Assembly (NCBI GenBank): GCA_016860845.1
Contig: BOKF01000004.1
Location: 124,001-188,000, forward strand
From: Chloroflexota bacterium
GTDB taxonomy: Bacteria > Chloroflexota > Anaerolineae > 4572-78 > J111
Direction: 5' to 3'
Length of the DNA stretch: 64,000 nt
In this document: piece by piece, positions 26,858 to 35,247 of the stretch
Numbering within the stretch: the first letter of the stretch is position 1
Layout: each line of letters opens with the position of its first letter
Program-made: the position numbers and the translations under genes
The notes under the pieces: model-generated
Told to the model about the DNA's origin: nothing
The model's input: the letters and a program-made list of their open reading frames with translations, nothing else
The model's database searches: none

Positions 26858-28171
26858 GTGTCGAACAGCAGTCGTGAGACTTATCAAACCAATGAATTAC
26901 ACGTTCTGACCGAGGTAGCCAAGACGCTCACGGCTCACCGGCCTCTACCAGAGTTACTGGCCGCGGTGATGGAACGCATCGCCGAGGTGTTGGAACCGGC
27001 CGAGTTTGGGGTCGTGTTGCTGTGGGATGCATCTGAAGGGGTCTTTCGCCCCCAGGCCGTGTGCGGCCCAGATTTTTCTAACCTGGAAGCCCTGCACCAG
27101 TTGAGTTTACAAGAGGGCGAGTCGGTGACGGGTAAAGTTTATGCTCAGGGGGAAGCGGTCATCCTCGACAATCCTGCGGCTATCGTCACAGCGATGGACA
27201 ATATCCGGCCGGCTAACCGTCAGGTCTGGAGCGAGGCCCTCGGTTCAGACCGGCCCCTGTCCAGCCTGGTGGCTGTCCCGTTGTGGGCCAGCGGCTACAA
27301 ATTCGGCGTCCTCATCCTGGGCACCGCCTACACCCAACAGGCGTTCTCGGCTAAAGATGTGCCGTTTGTGCAAACGCTGGCCGACCTGATTGCCCTGGCG
27401 ATTGAACGCGCCCGGCTGGAAGCCGAAGCCCTGACCATTCAGGAAGCCAAACAGGCCGATCGGCTCAGAGCCGAAGCCCTGGCCACCCTGTCTCACGAAC
27501 TGCGGACTCCTCTGGGAACCATCAAAGGTTACTGCACCGCCCTGCTGCTGGACGAAATCTCCTGGCCTAAGGAGAAGCAACACGAGTTTCTCCAGCTCAT
27601 TGAGACGGAGTGCGAGAACCTGGAGACGATGATCCGCAATGTGCTTGACTCTGCCCTCATTGATGTCGGCCGGCTGACCCTTGAATATCAGCCGGTACGC
27701 CTGGAGCGCCTGGCCCGCGAGGTGGTTGAGGAAATGCAGGTCCTGACCAACCTCCATCACATTGTGCTCGATTTTCCCGCCGATTTTCCCCTCGTTGACG
27801 CGGACCCGGTCCGGCTTAAGCAGGTATTCCGCAATATCATTAATAATGCGATCAAATACTCGCCGGAGGGTGGACTGGTGGTGATTCACGGCCAGGTGCG
27901 TCCTCCCGACATGGTCATCAGCATTGCCGACCAGGGCGTGGGTATCTCGCCGGAAGACCTCATTCCGCTCTTTGAGAAGTATTTCCGGGTCAAATCGCCC
28001 ACGGGCTATCACATTCCCGGCACGGGGTTGGGTCTGCCTGTCGCCCGGGCGATTATCGAAGCGCATGGCGGGCGTATCTGGGCGGAGAGCAAGGTCGGAG
28101 CCGGGACCACGCTTTATTTCTCTCTACCGCGCCAGGCGCCAAGCGCCGCCATGGAGTCAGAGCATGCCTGA
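26858..28171 (+). CDS. GAF-domain sensor histidine kinase
   Basis: 437 residues from GTG 26858 (AGGAG 8 bases upstream); an in-frame TTG at 26810 is possible. A GAF domain (about 25-190) is followed by a HisKA domain with the phospho-accepting His213 in ATLSHELRTPLG and an HATPase domain with NIINNAIKYSP (N box), DQGVGISPED (G1) and GTGLGLPVARAII (G2). No membrane segment is seen, so it is a cytoplasmic sensor. It overlaps the response regulator gene by 8 bp. Ligand of the GAF domain is unknown; redox, NO or light are options for this family. Confidence 0.92.
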   Translation: MSNSSRETYQTNELHVLTEVAKTLTAHRPLPELLAAVMERIAEVLEPAEFGVVLLWDASEGVFRPQAVCGPDFSNLEALHQLSLQEGESVTGKVYAQGEAVILDNPAAIVTAMDNIRPANRQVWSEALGSDRPLSSLVAVPLWASGYKFGVLILGTAYTQQAFSAKDVPFVQTLADLIALAIERARLEAEALTIQEAKQADRLRAEALATLSHELRTPLGTIKGYCTALLLDEISWPKEKQHEFLQLIETECENLETMIRNVLDSALIDVGRLTLEYQPVRLERLAREVVEEMQVLTNLHHIVLDFPADFPLVDADPVRLKQVFRNIINNAIKYSPEGGLVVIHGQVRPPDMVISIADQGVGISPEDLIPLFEKYFRVKSPTGYHIPGTGLGLPVARAIIEAHGGRIWAESKVGAGTTLYFSLPRQAPSAAMESEHA

Positions 28172-28868
28172 AGCCCGTATCCTTATCGTCGAAGATGAAC
28201 CCAAGCTGGTGCGCCTGGTCTCCGAGGTGTTGACCGCCGTCGGATTTGTTACCCTCTCGACGGCCCGAGGGGAGCAGGCTGTTGAAATGGCAGCCCTGGA
28301 ACAGCCCGATCTCATCGTGCTGGATATTCTCCTGGCTGGTGAGATGGACGGATTTGAGGTGGCTCGCCGGGTGCGTGAATTCAGCAGCGTGCCCATTATT
28401 ATGCTGACGGCCAAAGCGCGGGAGTCAGACTTGCTGCAGGGTTTTGAGGTAGGCGCGGATGACTACCTGACCAAGCCCTTTAGTTCAAAGGAGCTGCTGG
28501 CCCGGGTGCGAGCCGTCCTCAAGCGGAGCCGCCAGGAGGCGGCCGGCCAGGCCGAGGCAGAAATTAGCTGCGGCCCGCTGCGAATAGAGCTGGCCCGCCG
28601 CCGGGTGACCAGGGACGGGCAGGAAATTCGCCTGACCCGAACCGAGTACAACCTGCTGCACGAACTGGCAGCGCACAAAAATCAGGTCATGCTGCACGAG
28701 CAGCTTTTAACAGCGGTCTGGGGTTTTGAATACCGTGACGATCTTGATTACCTGCGAGCCTATATCCGCTATCTCCGCCAAAAGCTTGAAGCGGACCCGA
28801 CCAATCCTTGCCTGATCGTAACCAGTGCCGGGGTGGGCTATATGTTGGAGTGTCCAGAAGAACCCTGA
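28164..28868 (+). CDS. OmpR/PhoB-family response regulator
   Basis: 234 residues from ATG 28164, overlapping the kinase stop by 8 bp; the ORF is open further upstream in the kinase but this is the first position that gives a standard receiver. The receiver has the acidic pair EDE and phospho-acceptor Asp54 in IVLDILL, with Thr/Lys downstream (LTAKARE, DDYLTKPF). The C-terminal winged helix (Trans_reg_C) has LTRTEYNLLHELAAHKNQVM and the LRQKLEADP wing. It is followed by a strong terminator and then TTTTCAT promoter B. Members of this family bind direct repeats, so I infer it binds arrays A-D. Confidence 0.92.
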   Translation: MPEARILIVEDEPKLVRLVSEVLTAVGFVTLSTARGEQAVEMAALEQPDLIVLDILLAGEMDGFEVARRVREFSSVPIIMLTAKARESDLLQGFEVGADDYLTKPFSSKELLARVRAVLKRSRQEAAGQAEAEISCGPLRIELARRRVTRDGQEIRLTRTEYNLLHELAAHKNQVMLHEQLLTAVWGFEYRDDLDYLRAYIRYLRQKLEADPTNPCLIVTSAGVGYMLECPEEP

Positions 28869-28904
28869 TGCTCTCGGCTTTCGTACCCAGATAAGGTGAG
28901 ATAA

Positions 28905-28934
28905 GGCTGCAACCACCTGGTTGCAGCCTTTTTT
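28905..28934 (+). terminator. Rho-independent terminator
   Basis: GGCTGCAACC (28905-28914) and GGTTGCAGCC (28919-28928) form a perfect 10-bp stem with a 4-base loop, followed by six T. It ends the two-component operon. Its T tract is the first half-site of promoter B. Confidence 0.9.
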
Positions 28935-28997
28935 CATGGATTTTTCATGCAACTCATGCTTTTTTCTATGCGTTTTTCACCGGCTTTGTTGTACACT
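28929..28997 (+). promoter_or_regulatory. TTTTCAT-array promoter B
   Basis: AT steps of the half-sites lie at 28936, 28947, 28968 and the fourth (TTTTTCAC) at 28979: spacing 11, 21, 11. The -10 box TACACT begins at 28992, 13 bp on. It directly follows the OmpR-family regulator gene and drives the 29115 operon. Confidence 0.8.
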
Positions 28998-29114
28998 GGG
29001 ATGGACTGGTGAGAGGAGAAATGCCACAGCGCTACTGTTAGAAACGCCTCTCCAGGTCGCTATCTCTGATAGTTATGCTCAATGATCATCTGAACATCTT
29101 TGTGGAGGTTGACT

Positions 29115-29675
29115 ATGACATTCATCCAATCGCGGCTTGAAACTGCCGGAACACTTTCGACCGGTGCAGTGACCCATGTGGACAGCATCGCCAAAAGAAT
29201 CTGTCACCAGGCTCTGGTGGAAACCTATGACAAGCTGGTCCCGGTGGAGCAGGAGTTGAGCCTGGAACACTTGTTTCAGCGCCGGGCGCTCTTCCAGAGT
29301 TTCAAATATAGCCTGGCTAAAGGGGTGGCCGAGACTTTAGTAACCAACGACAAACGGGTGCGGACGGTCTATATCTTTGAGCCATCCGCTAATCCTGACG
29401 CGGAAGCAGAGGAAGATCTGCCCCTGGAAGCCACCCTCCACCTGTTGGTCGTGGTCGAAACGACATCGGCGGCTCTGGAGGCCCTGATCGCCTCCCTGGA
29501 TCGCGGGCTGGTCCAATGCCTAAAGGAGCTGCCCTCGCCCCTGTTGGCGAACCGACGCTCCATTTTGGATGTGAACGTGGTGACGGAGGAAGCGGTGAGG
29601 CATAAGACCGGCTCTGCCAACCTGCTCTCTTCCATTTTTGCCCCGCCGCTCAAACTATGGGAACGCCAGGCTTGA
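29115..29675 (+). CDS. Conserved protein of unknown family (paralogue of 61429 gene)
   Basis: 186 residues from ATG 29115 with GGAGGT 5 bases upstream. No family recognised. It has a mixed alpha/beta look with LFQSFKYSLAKGVAETL, an internal VYIFEPSANPD segment, a hydrophobic strand LHLLVVVE and a conserved end LLSSIFAPPLKLWER. A second copy at 61429 shares the whole length and the most conserved blocks (FKYSLAK, ANPD, CLKELPS, LLSSIF-PPLKLWER). Both lie downstream of a TTTTCAT-array promoter, directly here and through an operon there. The DKRV/VHLLVVVE pattern faintly recalls nucleotidyltransferase-like folds, but the acidic pair is not clear. Confidence 0.75.
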   Translation: MTFIQSRLETAGTLSTGAVTHVDSIAKRICHQALVETYDKLVPVEQELSLEHLFQRRALFQSFKYSLAKGVAETLVTNDKRVRTVYIFEPSANPDAEAEEDLPLEATLHLLVVVETTSAALEALIASLDRGLVQCLKELPSPLLANRRSILDVNVVTEEAVRHKTGSANLLSSIFAPPLKLWERQA

Positions 29676-29704
29676 GCGGTTCAATATTCGATAGACGAGG
29701 AATT

Positions 29705-30223
29705 ATGATGAAACACCGAGACATTTACCTTACCGATCTGGACCTAAATCGTTTGCGTGAGCTGATCGAGACAGCCCGGCGCTTTAATCAATACGATCCG
29801 GCTGATTTGACTGAGTTAGCCGTTGAGCTAGCCCGGGCCCAGGTCGTCCCGTCCGCTCAAGTTCCGGCCGAGGTCATCACCATGAATTCCACGATTTGCC
29901 TGGAAGACCTGGAAAGTGGGGAGGAAATGACCTATACCCTGGTTTTTCCGAACGAGGCCGATATTGACCAGGGCAAAATCTCGGTACTGGCGCCCATTGG
30001 CACGGCCATGGTGGGCTATCGGGTGGGCGATATCCTGGAATGGCCTGTGCCGGGTGGGATCAGCCGCCTGCAGGTCAAACAAATCCTGTATCAGCCCGAA
30101 GCCAACGGCGTCGCCGAGGCCGAGGGGGTTGATTTCTCGCCCACGGATCAACGCGGGTGGCGGGAGACGTTGGAGAAATTATCGAGATTTCAGGAGGTCT
30201 TTGATGATTACTCTTTTACGTGA
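29705..30223 (+). CDS. Rnk/GreA C-terminal domain-like protein
   Basis: 172 residues from ATG 29705 (GAGG just upstream); ATG 29708 is equivalent. The part MKHRDIYLTDLDLNRLRELIE and the later FPNEADIDQGKISVLAPIGTAMVGYRVGD with GGISRLQVKQILYQPE matches the Rnk (regulator of nucleoside diphosphate kinase)/GreA-GreB C-terminal domain. These domains bind RNA polymerase near the secondary channel. It is longer than Rnk (about 136), with a C-terminal tail that overlaps the next gene by 20 bp, so translation of the two is coupled. Confidence 0.82.
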   Translation: MMKHRDIYLTDLDLNRLRELIETARRFNQYDPADLTELAVELARAQVVPSAQVPAEVITMNSTICLEDLESGEEMTYTLVFPNEADIDQGKISVLAPIGTAMVGYRVGDILEWPVPGGISRLQVKQILYQPEANGVAEAEGVDFSPTDQRGWRETLEKLSRFQEVFDDYSFT

Positions 30224-31019
30224 AGCCAATACTAGGATCGAGCGGGTTAAGCCTCAGCCGGGCAAAATAAAGCCAGTCTATCCATTACCTCAAGGACAGG
30301 TTCAGAGCCAGGCCAACGATAACCTAGCGGAGTTACTCTCGCACCAAATTTTGTCCAGCGCGGCTAAGGTAGAGGTCATTGCCTATCTCCTGGGTGAGCT
30401 ATCTGTCTCGTCGAAACAGATTCCCCCAGAAGTGCTGTCCACCTTACATTCAGTCACCCGGCAACTGCGTTACCTGGGACACAGCGCGCTTTATCTCGGT
30501 TCAACTCCCAGCTCAGCCGCCCAACTTTCCTTCAAACCGGTGAGTATAACGGGATTGATGGATGAAATCATTGAGACATTCCGAGTGCAAGCGCCAGACC
30601 GCCCCCTGGTCAAAGCGTACCCTGCTAACCTACCTGCGGTGCGGGGCGATGCCGACCAATTGCGGGTGGTGCTGGATAATTTAATCAATAATGCGTTCAA
30701 ATACTCTCCTCTCCAAAGTCCGATTATCCTTACCGCCGAGCAATGCCAGGCGCTAAATGAAAAAGACAACGGCCACCTGCTCGTTTCGGTGACCAATTTT
30801 GGTTCTTACATCCCGCCAGACGAGCAGGATAAGATCTTTAGGAAATTCTATCAGCGCGAGGACCATCAGCAACCCGGCCAGGGCCTGGGATTACCCCTTT
30901 CTCGGCGCTTGATTGAGTTGCACGGGGGACAACTTGAGGTGGAAAGTTCGATTGCGGACGGAACCACCTTTTGGTTCACCGTGCCGCTGGCCAATATTAG
31001 AGATGTAATGGGGTCCTGA
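30204..31019 (+). CDS. Histidine-kinase-like ATPase, degenerate dimerisation domain
   Basis: 271 residues from ATG 30204, which follows CAGGAGGT; a longer in-frame ORF inside the preceding gene is not needed. The C-terminal HATPase domain is complete (LDNLINNAFKYSP, SVTNFGSYIPPDEQDKIF, GQGLGLPLSRRLIELHGG). The N-terminal part has LLSHQILSSAAKVEVIAYLL, which is placed like a HisKA H box but lacks the Glu-Leu-Arg/Lys-x-Pro context, and no sensor domain. It overlaps the Rnk-like gene by 20 bp. It could be a kinase with an orphan input or a regulatory ATPase acting with the Rnk-like protein. Confidence 0.82.
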   Translation: MITLLREANTRIERVKPQPGKIKPVYPLPQGQVQSQANDNLAELLSHQILSSAAKVEVIAYLLGELSVSSKQIPPEVLSTLHSVTRQLRYLGHSALYLGSTPSSAAQLSFKPVSITGLMDEIIETFRVQAPDRPLVKAYPANLPAVRGDADQLRVVLDNLINNAFKYSPLQSPIILTAEQCQALNEKDNGHLLVSVTNFGSYIPPDEQDKIFRKFYQREDHQQPGQGLGLPLSRRLIELHGGQLEVESSIADGTTFWFTVPLANIRDVMGS

Positions 31020-31022
31020 ACA

Positions 31023-32270
31023 ATGGCATCACCTGTTTTTATAAATCCTCTCACCTGGGTAAAGAATCCCAATGTACCTACAACCACAAGCAGTGCAGCA
31101 GTAGATAAAATTTTTCCTACCGGAATTTTTGAGCAGGTACGCAATTTCCATCGCCAGATTCCGGGCTATCAAATTAGCCCCTTGAAGAACCTATCCAACC
31201 TGGCAGCAATGATCGGCGTGGGTGGGCTTTGGGTTAAGGATGAGTCGGCCCGGCTGGGCTTGCGTTCGTTTAAAGTTTTAGGGGGTTCCTTTGCCATCTA
31301 TCGCTTTATCAAGTCCAAACTAGGGCTGGACGACGCCGAGCTATCTTTTACTGAATTGATGTCTCAACTTGTGCGGACCCAAGTGAGGTCGTTAACCTTT
31401 GCCGCTGCTACGGATGGTAACCATGGGCGAGGCATTGCCTGGGCGGCAAACAAATTAGGTTGCCAGGCCGTCATCTATGTGCACAAAGAAACATCCCAGG
31501 CCCGTATCAAGGCTATTGAAAGCAACGAGGCAAAAGTTGTGGTTGTTGATGGCACTTATGATGACGCAGTCAGGCAGATTAATATTGATGCTCAGGAAAA
31601 TGGCTGGCAGGTTATCTCAGATACTTCCTGGGAAGGGTACGAGGATATTCCAACCTGGGTTATGCAGGGCTACACCACCCTCTTATCCGAGACCCAGGAA
31701 CAACTGGCTGCCCAGGGAATTATCAAACCTACCCATATTTTTGTTCAAACCGGCGTCGGTGCTTTGGCCGCCGCCACCATTGGGTTTTACCATAAGCTGT
31801 TTGGCTCCGATCAACCTATTTCCGTTGTCGTTGAGCCAACCAATGCTGCTTGCCTGTTTGAATCGGCCCGAATTGGTGATGGTCAGCCCCACACTGTGGG
31901 CGGCGACCTGCAAACCATCATGGCCGGCCTGGCCTGCGGCGAACCCAGCGCCATTGCCTGGAAAATCTTGTGGGATTGCGCCGATATGTTCCTGGCCTGT
32001 CCTGACTACGTAGCGGCCAAGGGGATGAGGGTTTACGCCGTACCCCTCAAAGGCGATCCCTTTATCGTGTCAGGCGAGTCAGGTGCGGTTACATTGGGCG
32101 CGCTGATGTACACCGCAGAATCCCCGGAATTTGCACCCTTGAAGGAGATACTCCAACTTGATCGCGACTCTCAGGTGCTCTTAATTAACTCTGAGGGCAA
32201 CACCGATCCTGACTACTTCCGCCGCATCGTCTGGGAAGGTGTTCAGCCGGTACCCGAGATATATAGATAG
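31023..32270 (+). CDS. dpaL: Diaminopropionate ammonia-lyase-like PLP enzyme
   Basis: 415 residues. The PLP-binding Lys is in RLGLRSFKVLGGS; AAATDGNHGRGIAWAA binds the cofactor phosphate side; FVQTGVGALAAA is the Gly loop. The whole resembles DpaL/YgeX, fold type II, which converts 2,3-diaminopropionate to pyruvate and ammonia. It starts 3 bp after the preceding kinase-like gene in the promoter B operon. Substrate is inferred from overall pattern; a serine/threonine dehydratase-type activity is the alternative. Confidence 0.82.
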   Translation: MASPVFINPLTWVKNPNVPTTTSSAAVDKIFPTGIFEQVRNFHRQIPGYQISPLKNLSNLAAMIGVGGLWVKDESARLGLRSFKVLGGSFAIYRFIKSKLGLDDAELSFTELMSQLVRTQVRSLTFAAATDGNHGRGIAWAANKLGCQAVIYVHKETSQARIKAIESNEAKVVVVDGTYDDAVRQINIDAQENGWQVISDTSWEGYEDIPTWVMQGYTTLLSETQEQLAAQGIIKPTHIFVQTGVGALAAATIGFYHKLFGSDQPISVVVEPTNAACLFESARIGDGQPHTVGGDLQTIMAGLACGEPSAIAWKILWDCADMFLACPDYVAAKGMRVYAVPLKGDPFIVSGESGAVTLGALMYTAESPEFAPLKEILQLDRDSQVLLINSEGNTDPDYFRRIVWEGVQPVPEIYR

Positions 32271-32308
32271 TTTTCCCAGTATAGATTTAACATCACAGGA
32301 GGAACGAT

Positions 32309-33487
32309 GTGTTTCACTATAAGTATCTTATCATCGGTGGAGGGATGGCCGCTGCCGCTGCTGTTGAGGGTATTCGCCAGGTAGACGCAAATGGTTCAAT
32401 CGGGCTGATCGGCGCCGAATCTCATCCGCCCTATAACCGCCCGCCCCTCTCAAAAAGGCTGTGGCAAGGCCAGCCCCTGGAAGGCATCTGGCGCGGGACA
32501 GATAACCATGGCGTGGAACTTCACCTGGGCCGGATAGCGGTGAGTCTCGACCCGCAACACCGCTGTGTCGCTGATGACGAGGGTACCAATTACATCTTTG
32601 ATAAACTGCTCCTGGCCACGGGTGGAACGCCCCGGCGCCTTCCCTTCGGCGACAATCAGATCATCTACTTTCGCACTCTGACCGATTACCGGCTCCTTCG
32701 CTTTTATGCCGAACAGAAGCGGCGATTTGCCGTCATCGGCGGTGGCTTTATTGGCTCCGAAATTGCCGCAGCCCTGGCTATGAACGGCCGGGAGGTGATG
32801 ATGCTCTTTCCAGAAGCGGGGATCGGAGGAAGAATTTTTCCACCTGACCTGGCCTACTTCCTGAACGGCTACTACCGGCAGAAAGGCGTCGAGGTGCTGG
32901 CCGGGGAGTTACTCACCGGGCTAGAAAAGCGTGGTGAGCAGTTTATCTTGAAAACTAAAAGCGGGGCTGAAGTCATAGTGGATAGTGTGGTAGCCGGCCT
33001 GGGCCTTGAGCCAAATACGCTTCTAGCCAGGCAAGCCGGGCTTAAGATTGCCAATGGTATCCTGGTTGATCAATTCTTACAGACCAGCCATCCAGACATC
33101 TACGCGGCCGGAGATGTAGGCAATTTCTATAACCCCCTCCTGAAGAAGCGTTTGCGGGTAGAGCATGAGGACAATGCCAACACCATGGGCCAGATGGCAG
33201 GTCGAGCGATGGCCGGCGACCCCACCCCCTATCAGCACCTGCCCTACTTCTATTCTGATTTGTTCGATCTGGGTTACGAAGCCATAGGCGATCTGAATCC
33301 TGAGTTGGAGAGCGTCGCCGATTGGCAGGAACCCTATCGCAAGGGGGTAATTTACTACTTGCAAGAAGGTCGGGTCCGGGGAGTGATCCTGTGGAACGTG
33401 TGGGGACAGGTCGAGGCGGCTCGATCTTTAATAGCCGAGCCAGGTCCCTTTCACCCGCAGGCTCTGCAGGGGCGGTTGCCGGCCTGA
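32309..33487 (+). CDS. FAD/NAD(P)-dependent oxidoreductase (rubredoxin/ferredoxin reductase-like)
   Basis: 392 residues, GTG start with CAGGAGGA 6 bases upstream. The two nucleotide-binding folds are clear: GGGMAAAAAVEGIR at the N-terminus for FAD and VIGGGFIGSEIAAAL in the middle for NAD(P)H; YAAGDVGNF near residue 270 is the second FAD motif. SHPPYNRPPLSK is typical of the rubredoxin/ferredoxin reductase and AIF-like family. It likely passes electrons from NAD(P)H to a small redox protein; a partner such as the ferredoxin at 18.6 kb or the zinc/iron ribbon at 35.6 kb is only inference. Confidence 0.87.
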   Translation: MFHYKYLIIGGGMAAAAAVEGIRQVDANGSIGLIGAESHPPYNRPPLSKRLWQGQPLEGIWRGTDNHGVELHLGRIAVSLDPQHRCVADDEGTNYIFDKLLLATGGTPRRLPFGDNQIIYFRTLTDYRLLRFYAEQKRRFAVIGGGFIGSEIAAALAMNGREVMMLFPEAGIGGRIFPPDLAYFLNGYYRQKGVEVLAGELLTGLEKRGEQFILKTKSGAEVIVDSVVAGLGLEPNTLLARQAGLKIANGILVDQFLQTSHPDIYAAGDVGNFYNPLLKKRLRVEHEDNANTMGQMAGRAMAGDPTPYQHLPYFYSDLFDLGYEAIGDLNPELESVADWQEPYRKGVIYYLQEGRVRGVILWNVWGQVEAARSLIAEPGPFHPQALQGRLPA

Positions 33488-33526
33488 CAAAAAGGATAAG
33501 ATTATCCAAAATTGAGGAGGTTCATT

Positions 33527-33874
33527 ATGGAGAAGCACCTTTATCCAGCTTTTACCAGGGCAATGGCCGAAAAACGGGCACAGCTTGCCCCGGAAGTTCA
33601 CGACGCCTTCCAAGCCTTCAGTACACGCGTCTTCGCCCCCGGCGCACTCCCAGCGAAGATGAAACAACTCATTGCGGTCGCCGTAGCGCACGTGACGCAG
33701 TGTCCCTATTGCATCCGGGGCCACACCAAGCAAGCTTTGAGACAGGGCGCCACCCCGGAAGAGGTGATGGAGGCCATCTGGGTCGCCGCGGAAATGCGCG
33801 CCGGCGGCGCTTACGCCCATGCCGCCATCGCCATCGAAGTGATGGATGAAGTAGAAAGCAAGCAGCATGAGTGA
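33527..33874 (+). CDS. Carboxymuconolactone decarboxylase/AhpD-like protein
   Basis: 115 residues from ATG 33527 with GAGGAGG 6 bases upstream. Single CMD domain with redox motif Cys59-x2-Cys62 and His66 (QCPYCIRGHTKQA). A typical short AhpD-like peroxidase/thiol protein, the second in this window but only distantly similar to the one at 20783. It follows the FAD oxidoreductase by 39 bp and precedes a DUF488 gene by 29 bp, suggesting a small redox-defence operon. Confidence 0.88.
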   Translation: MEKHLYPAFTRAMAEKRAQLAPEVHDAFQAFSTRVFAPGALPAKMKQLIAVAVAHVTQCPYCIRGHTKQALRQGATPEEVMEAIWVAAEMRAGGAYAHAAIAIEVMDEVESKQHE

Positions 33875-33903
33875 AGCCAACCTTTCAACTTAACGGAGGC
33901 AAG

Positions 33904-34251
33904 ATGATTAAACTCAAACGGGCCTATGACCCCCCCGATAAAGAAGATGGCTTCCGCGTGCTTGTTGATCGCATCTGGCCGCGAGGCGTAAAAAAGGAAG
34001 ACCTGGCGCTCGACCTGTGGCTGAAAGAGATTGCCCCCAGTTCGTCCCTGCGCAAGTGGTTTGATCACGATCCGCAAAGATGGCCGGAATTCTGCCAACG
34101 ATATGAAGCGGAACTCAAAGAAAAGGGAGATGTCACCGGCTCCCTCAAGGAAAAAAGCGATCACGCCATCCTCACCCTGGTTTTCTCGGCCCGTGACGCC
34201 GAGCACAATAATGCCGTGGCCTTAAAAAAGTATCTGGAGTCGCTCCAATAA
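33904..34251 (+). CDS. DUF488-family protein
   Basis: 115 residues from ATG 33904 (CGGAGG upstream). The conserved blocks KRAYDPPDKEDGFRVLVDRIWPRG and WFDHDPQRWPEFCQRYEAEL with TLVFSARDAEHNNA define DUF488 (YeaO-like). Function is unknown; the family has conserved Arg/Trp/Asp residues and often lies near stress genes. Complete length. Confidence 0.88.
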   Translation: MIKLKRAYDPPDKEDGFRVLVDRIWPRGVKKEDLALDLWLKEIAPSSSLRKWFDHDPQRWPEFCQRYEAELKEKGDVTGSLKEKSDHAILTLVFSARDAEHNNAVALKKYLESLQ

Positions 34252-34270
34252 TTGCGATGTACTGGTTAGC

Positions 34271-34369
34271 ATGAACATACGAATTCTGGTGGAGCTGATG
34301 ATGTGGAGTATGGTCCTCTTACCACTGCTAATTCTACTTTTTAGCTGGTACGACCTGCGGCAGCGGTAA
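34271..34369 (+). CDS. Possible 32-residue single-span membrane protein
   Basis: A short ORF with start MNIRILVELMMW, a hydrophobic core (VLLPLLILLF) and a charged end DLRQR, ending 35 bp before the next gene. It looks like a small membrane peptide, but there is no good ribosome binding site and no family is recognised. Confidence 0.4.
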   Translation: MNIRILVELMMWSMVLLPLLILLFSWYDLRQR

Positions 34370-34404
34370 AGGATCAGATTGATTAGAGATATCGGGAGGT
34401 TGCT

Positions 34405-34809
34405 GTGAAAGGCTCAATCGCCGATTTTATTCAAGTTAAACGAATCGACTCGTTCCAAAAGCTGCGCCTGCTGCTCTTTCTCTACCAACGCCCGGAAGTG
34501 ACCAAAAGTCTCCAACAATTGGCCGAACGGTTGTATCTGGGCCATCTGCCTTTACTGGAGCGAATGATAAACGATCTGCGGCTGGTCGGGCTGGTCGAAC
34601 GGGTGGAGAGTCGCTACCAATTAGCTGATGATCCTCAGGTCAGATCGTACTTGAAAGTTTTGGCTGAGATGTTTGATGATCCTCTGGCTCGACAACAAAT
34701 CCTGGCCCAGGTGCAAAATAGTAATCTGCCGTTCGACAATTACCAATCACGGGGGGATTGGGATGGAGAAATGATAACGAATCCTTTGGTAATGGAGGTT
34801 TTTTCATAA
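34405..34809 (+). CDS. Hypothetical winged-helix-like protein
   Basis: 134 residues, GTG start with GGGAGG upstream. No family recognised with certainty. The segment FQKLRLLLFLYQRPEVTKSLQQLAERLYLG followed by LLERMINDLRLVGLVERVESRYQLADDP reads like a winged-helix DNA-binding domain (MarR/DnaD-like arrangement). The stop codon overlaps the start of the cytochrome c gene by one base, so it may regulate or be co-made with it. Confidence 0.6.
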   Translation: MKGSIADFIQVKRIDSFQKLRLLLFLYQRPEVTKSLQQLAERLYLGHLPLLERMINDLRLVGLVERVESRYQLADDPQVRSYLKVLAEMFDDPLARQQILAQVQNSNLPFDNYQSRGDWDGEMITNPLVMEVFS

Positions 34810-35240
34810 TGAGGAAATTATTTCATCTGTTTATCTGGCTTCTACTTATGGCAGGCCTTAGCCTCGTCGCGTGTAGCGGTAATACGGGGAACCAGCCTCA
34901 GGCCGGGGGTGAGGCTGCTCAGGCGAATGAAGCTCTCGCTGCCCCTTCTACTCAGGGGGATCCACTTGCGGGTAAGGAAAAATTTACGGCTACCTGTTCA
35001 GCTTGCCACGGCCCGGCGGGTGAGGGGATTCCAGGGTTGGGTAAAGATATGAAAACCAGCCAATTCATTGCCGGCAAAACGGATCATGAGTTGGTCGAAT
35101 TCATCAAAGTAGGCCGTGACCCAAGCGATCCGCTGAATACAACAGGCGTAGCCATGCCGCCTAAAGGGGGAAACCCCGCGCTCAACGACGATGATTTATA
35201 TGATATTGTGTCTTACATTCGAACCCTTCAACAGGAGTAG
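34809..35240 (+). CDS. Lipoprotein cytochrome c
   Basis: 143 residues from ATG 34809 (GGAGGT 8 bases upstream, TAATG overlap with the preceding stop). A signal segment ends in the lipobox LVAC (Cys22), then a Ser/Gly/Ala linker and one class I cytochrome c domain with haem motif Cys63-SA-Cys66-His67 and a probable distal Met in GVAMPPKGG. I infer a membrane-tethered electron carrier on the outer face; it could feed NirK, but that is not shown by the sequence. Confidence 0.88.
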   Translation: MRKLFHLFIWLLLMAGLSLVACSGNTGNQPQAGGEAAQANEALAAPSTQGDPLAGKEKFTATCSACHGPAGEGIPGLGKDMKTSQFIAGKTDHELVEFIKVGRDPSDPLNTTGVAMPPKGGNPALNDDDLYDIVSYIRTLQQE

Positions 35241-35247
35241 AGCCTGA

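Noticed and set aside
27245..28066. 273-codon minus-strand open frame
   Set aside because: Antisense of the sensor kinase gene.
27924..28163. 80-codon N-terminal extension of the OmpR-type regulator
   Set aside because: It lies within the kinase gene in another frame; the receiver starts normally at ATG 28164.
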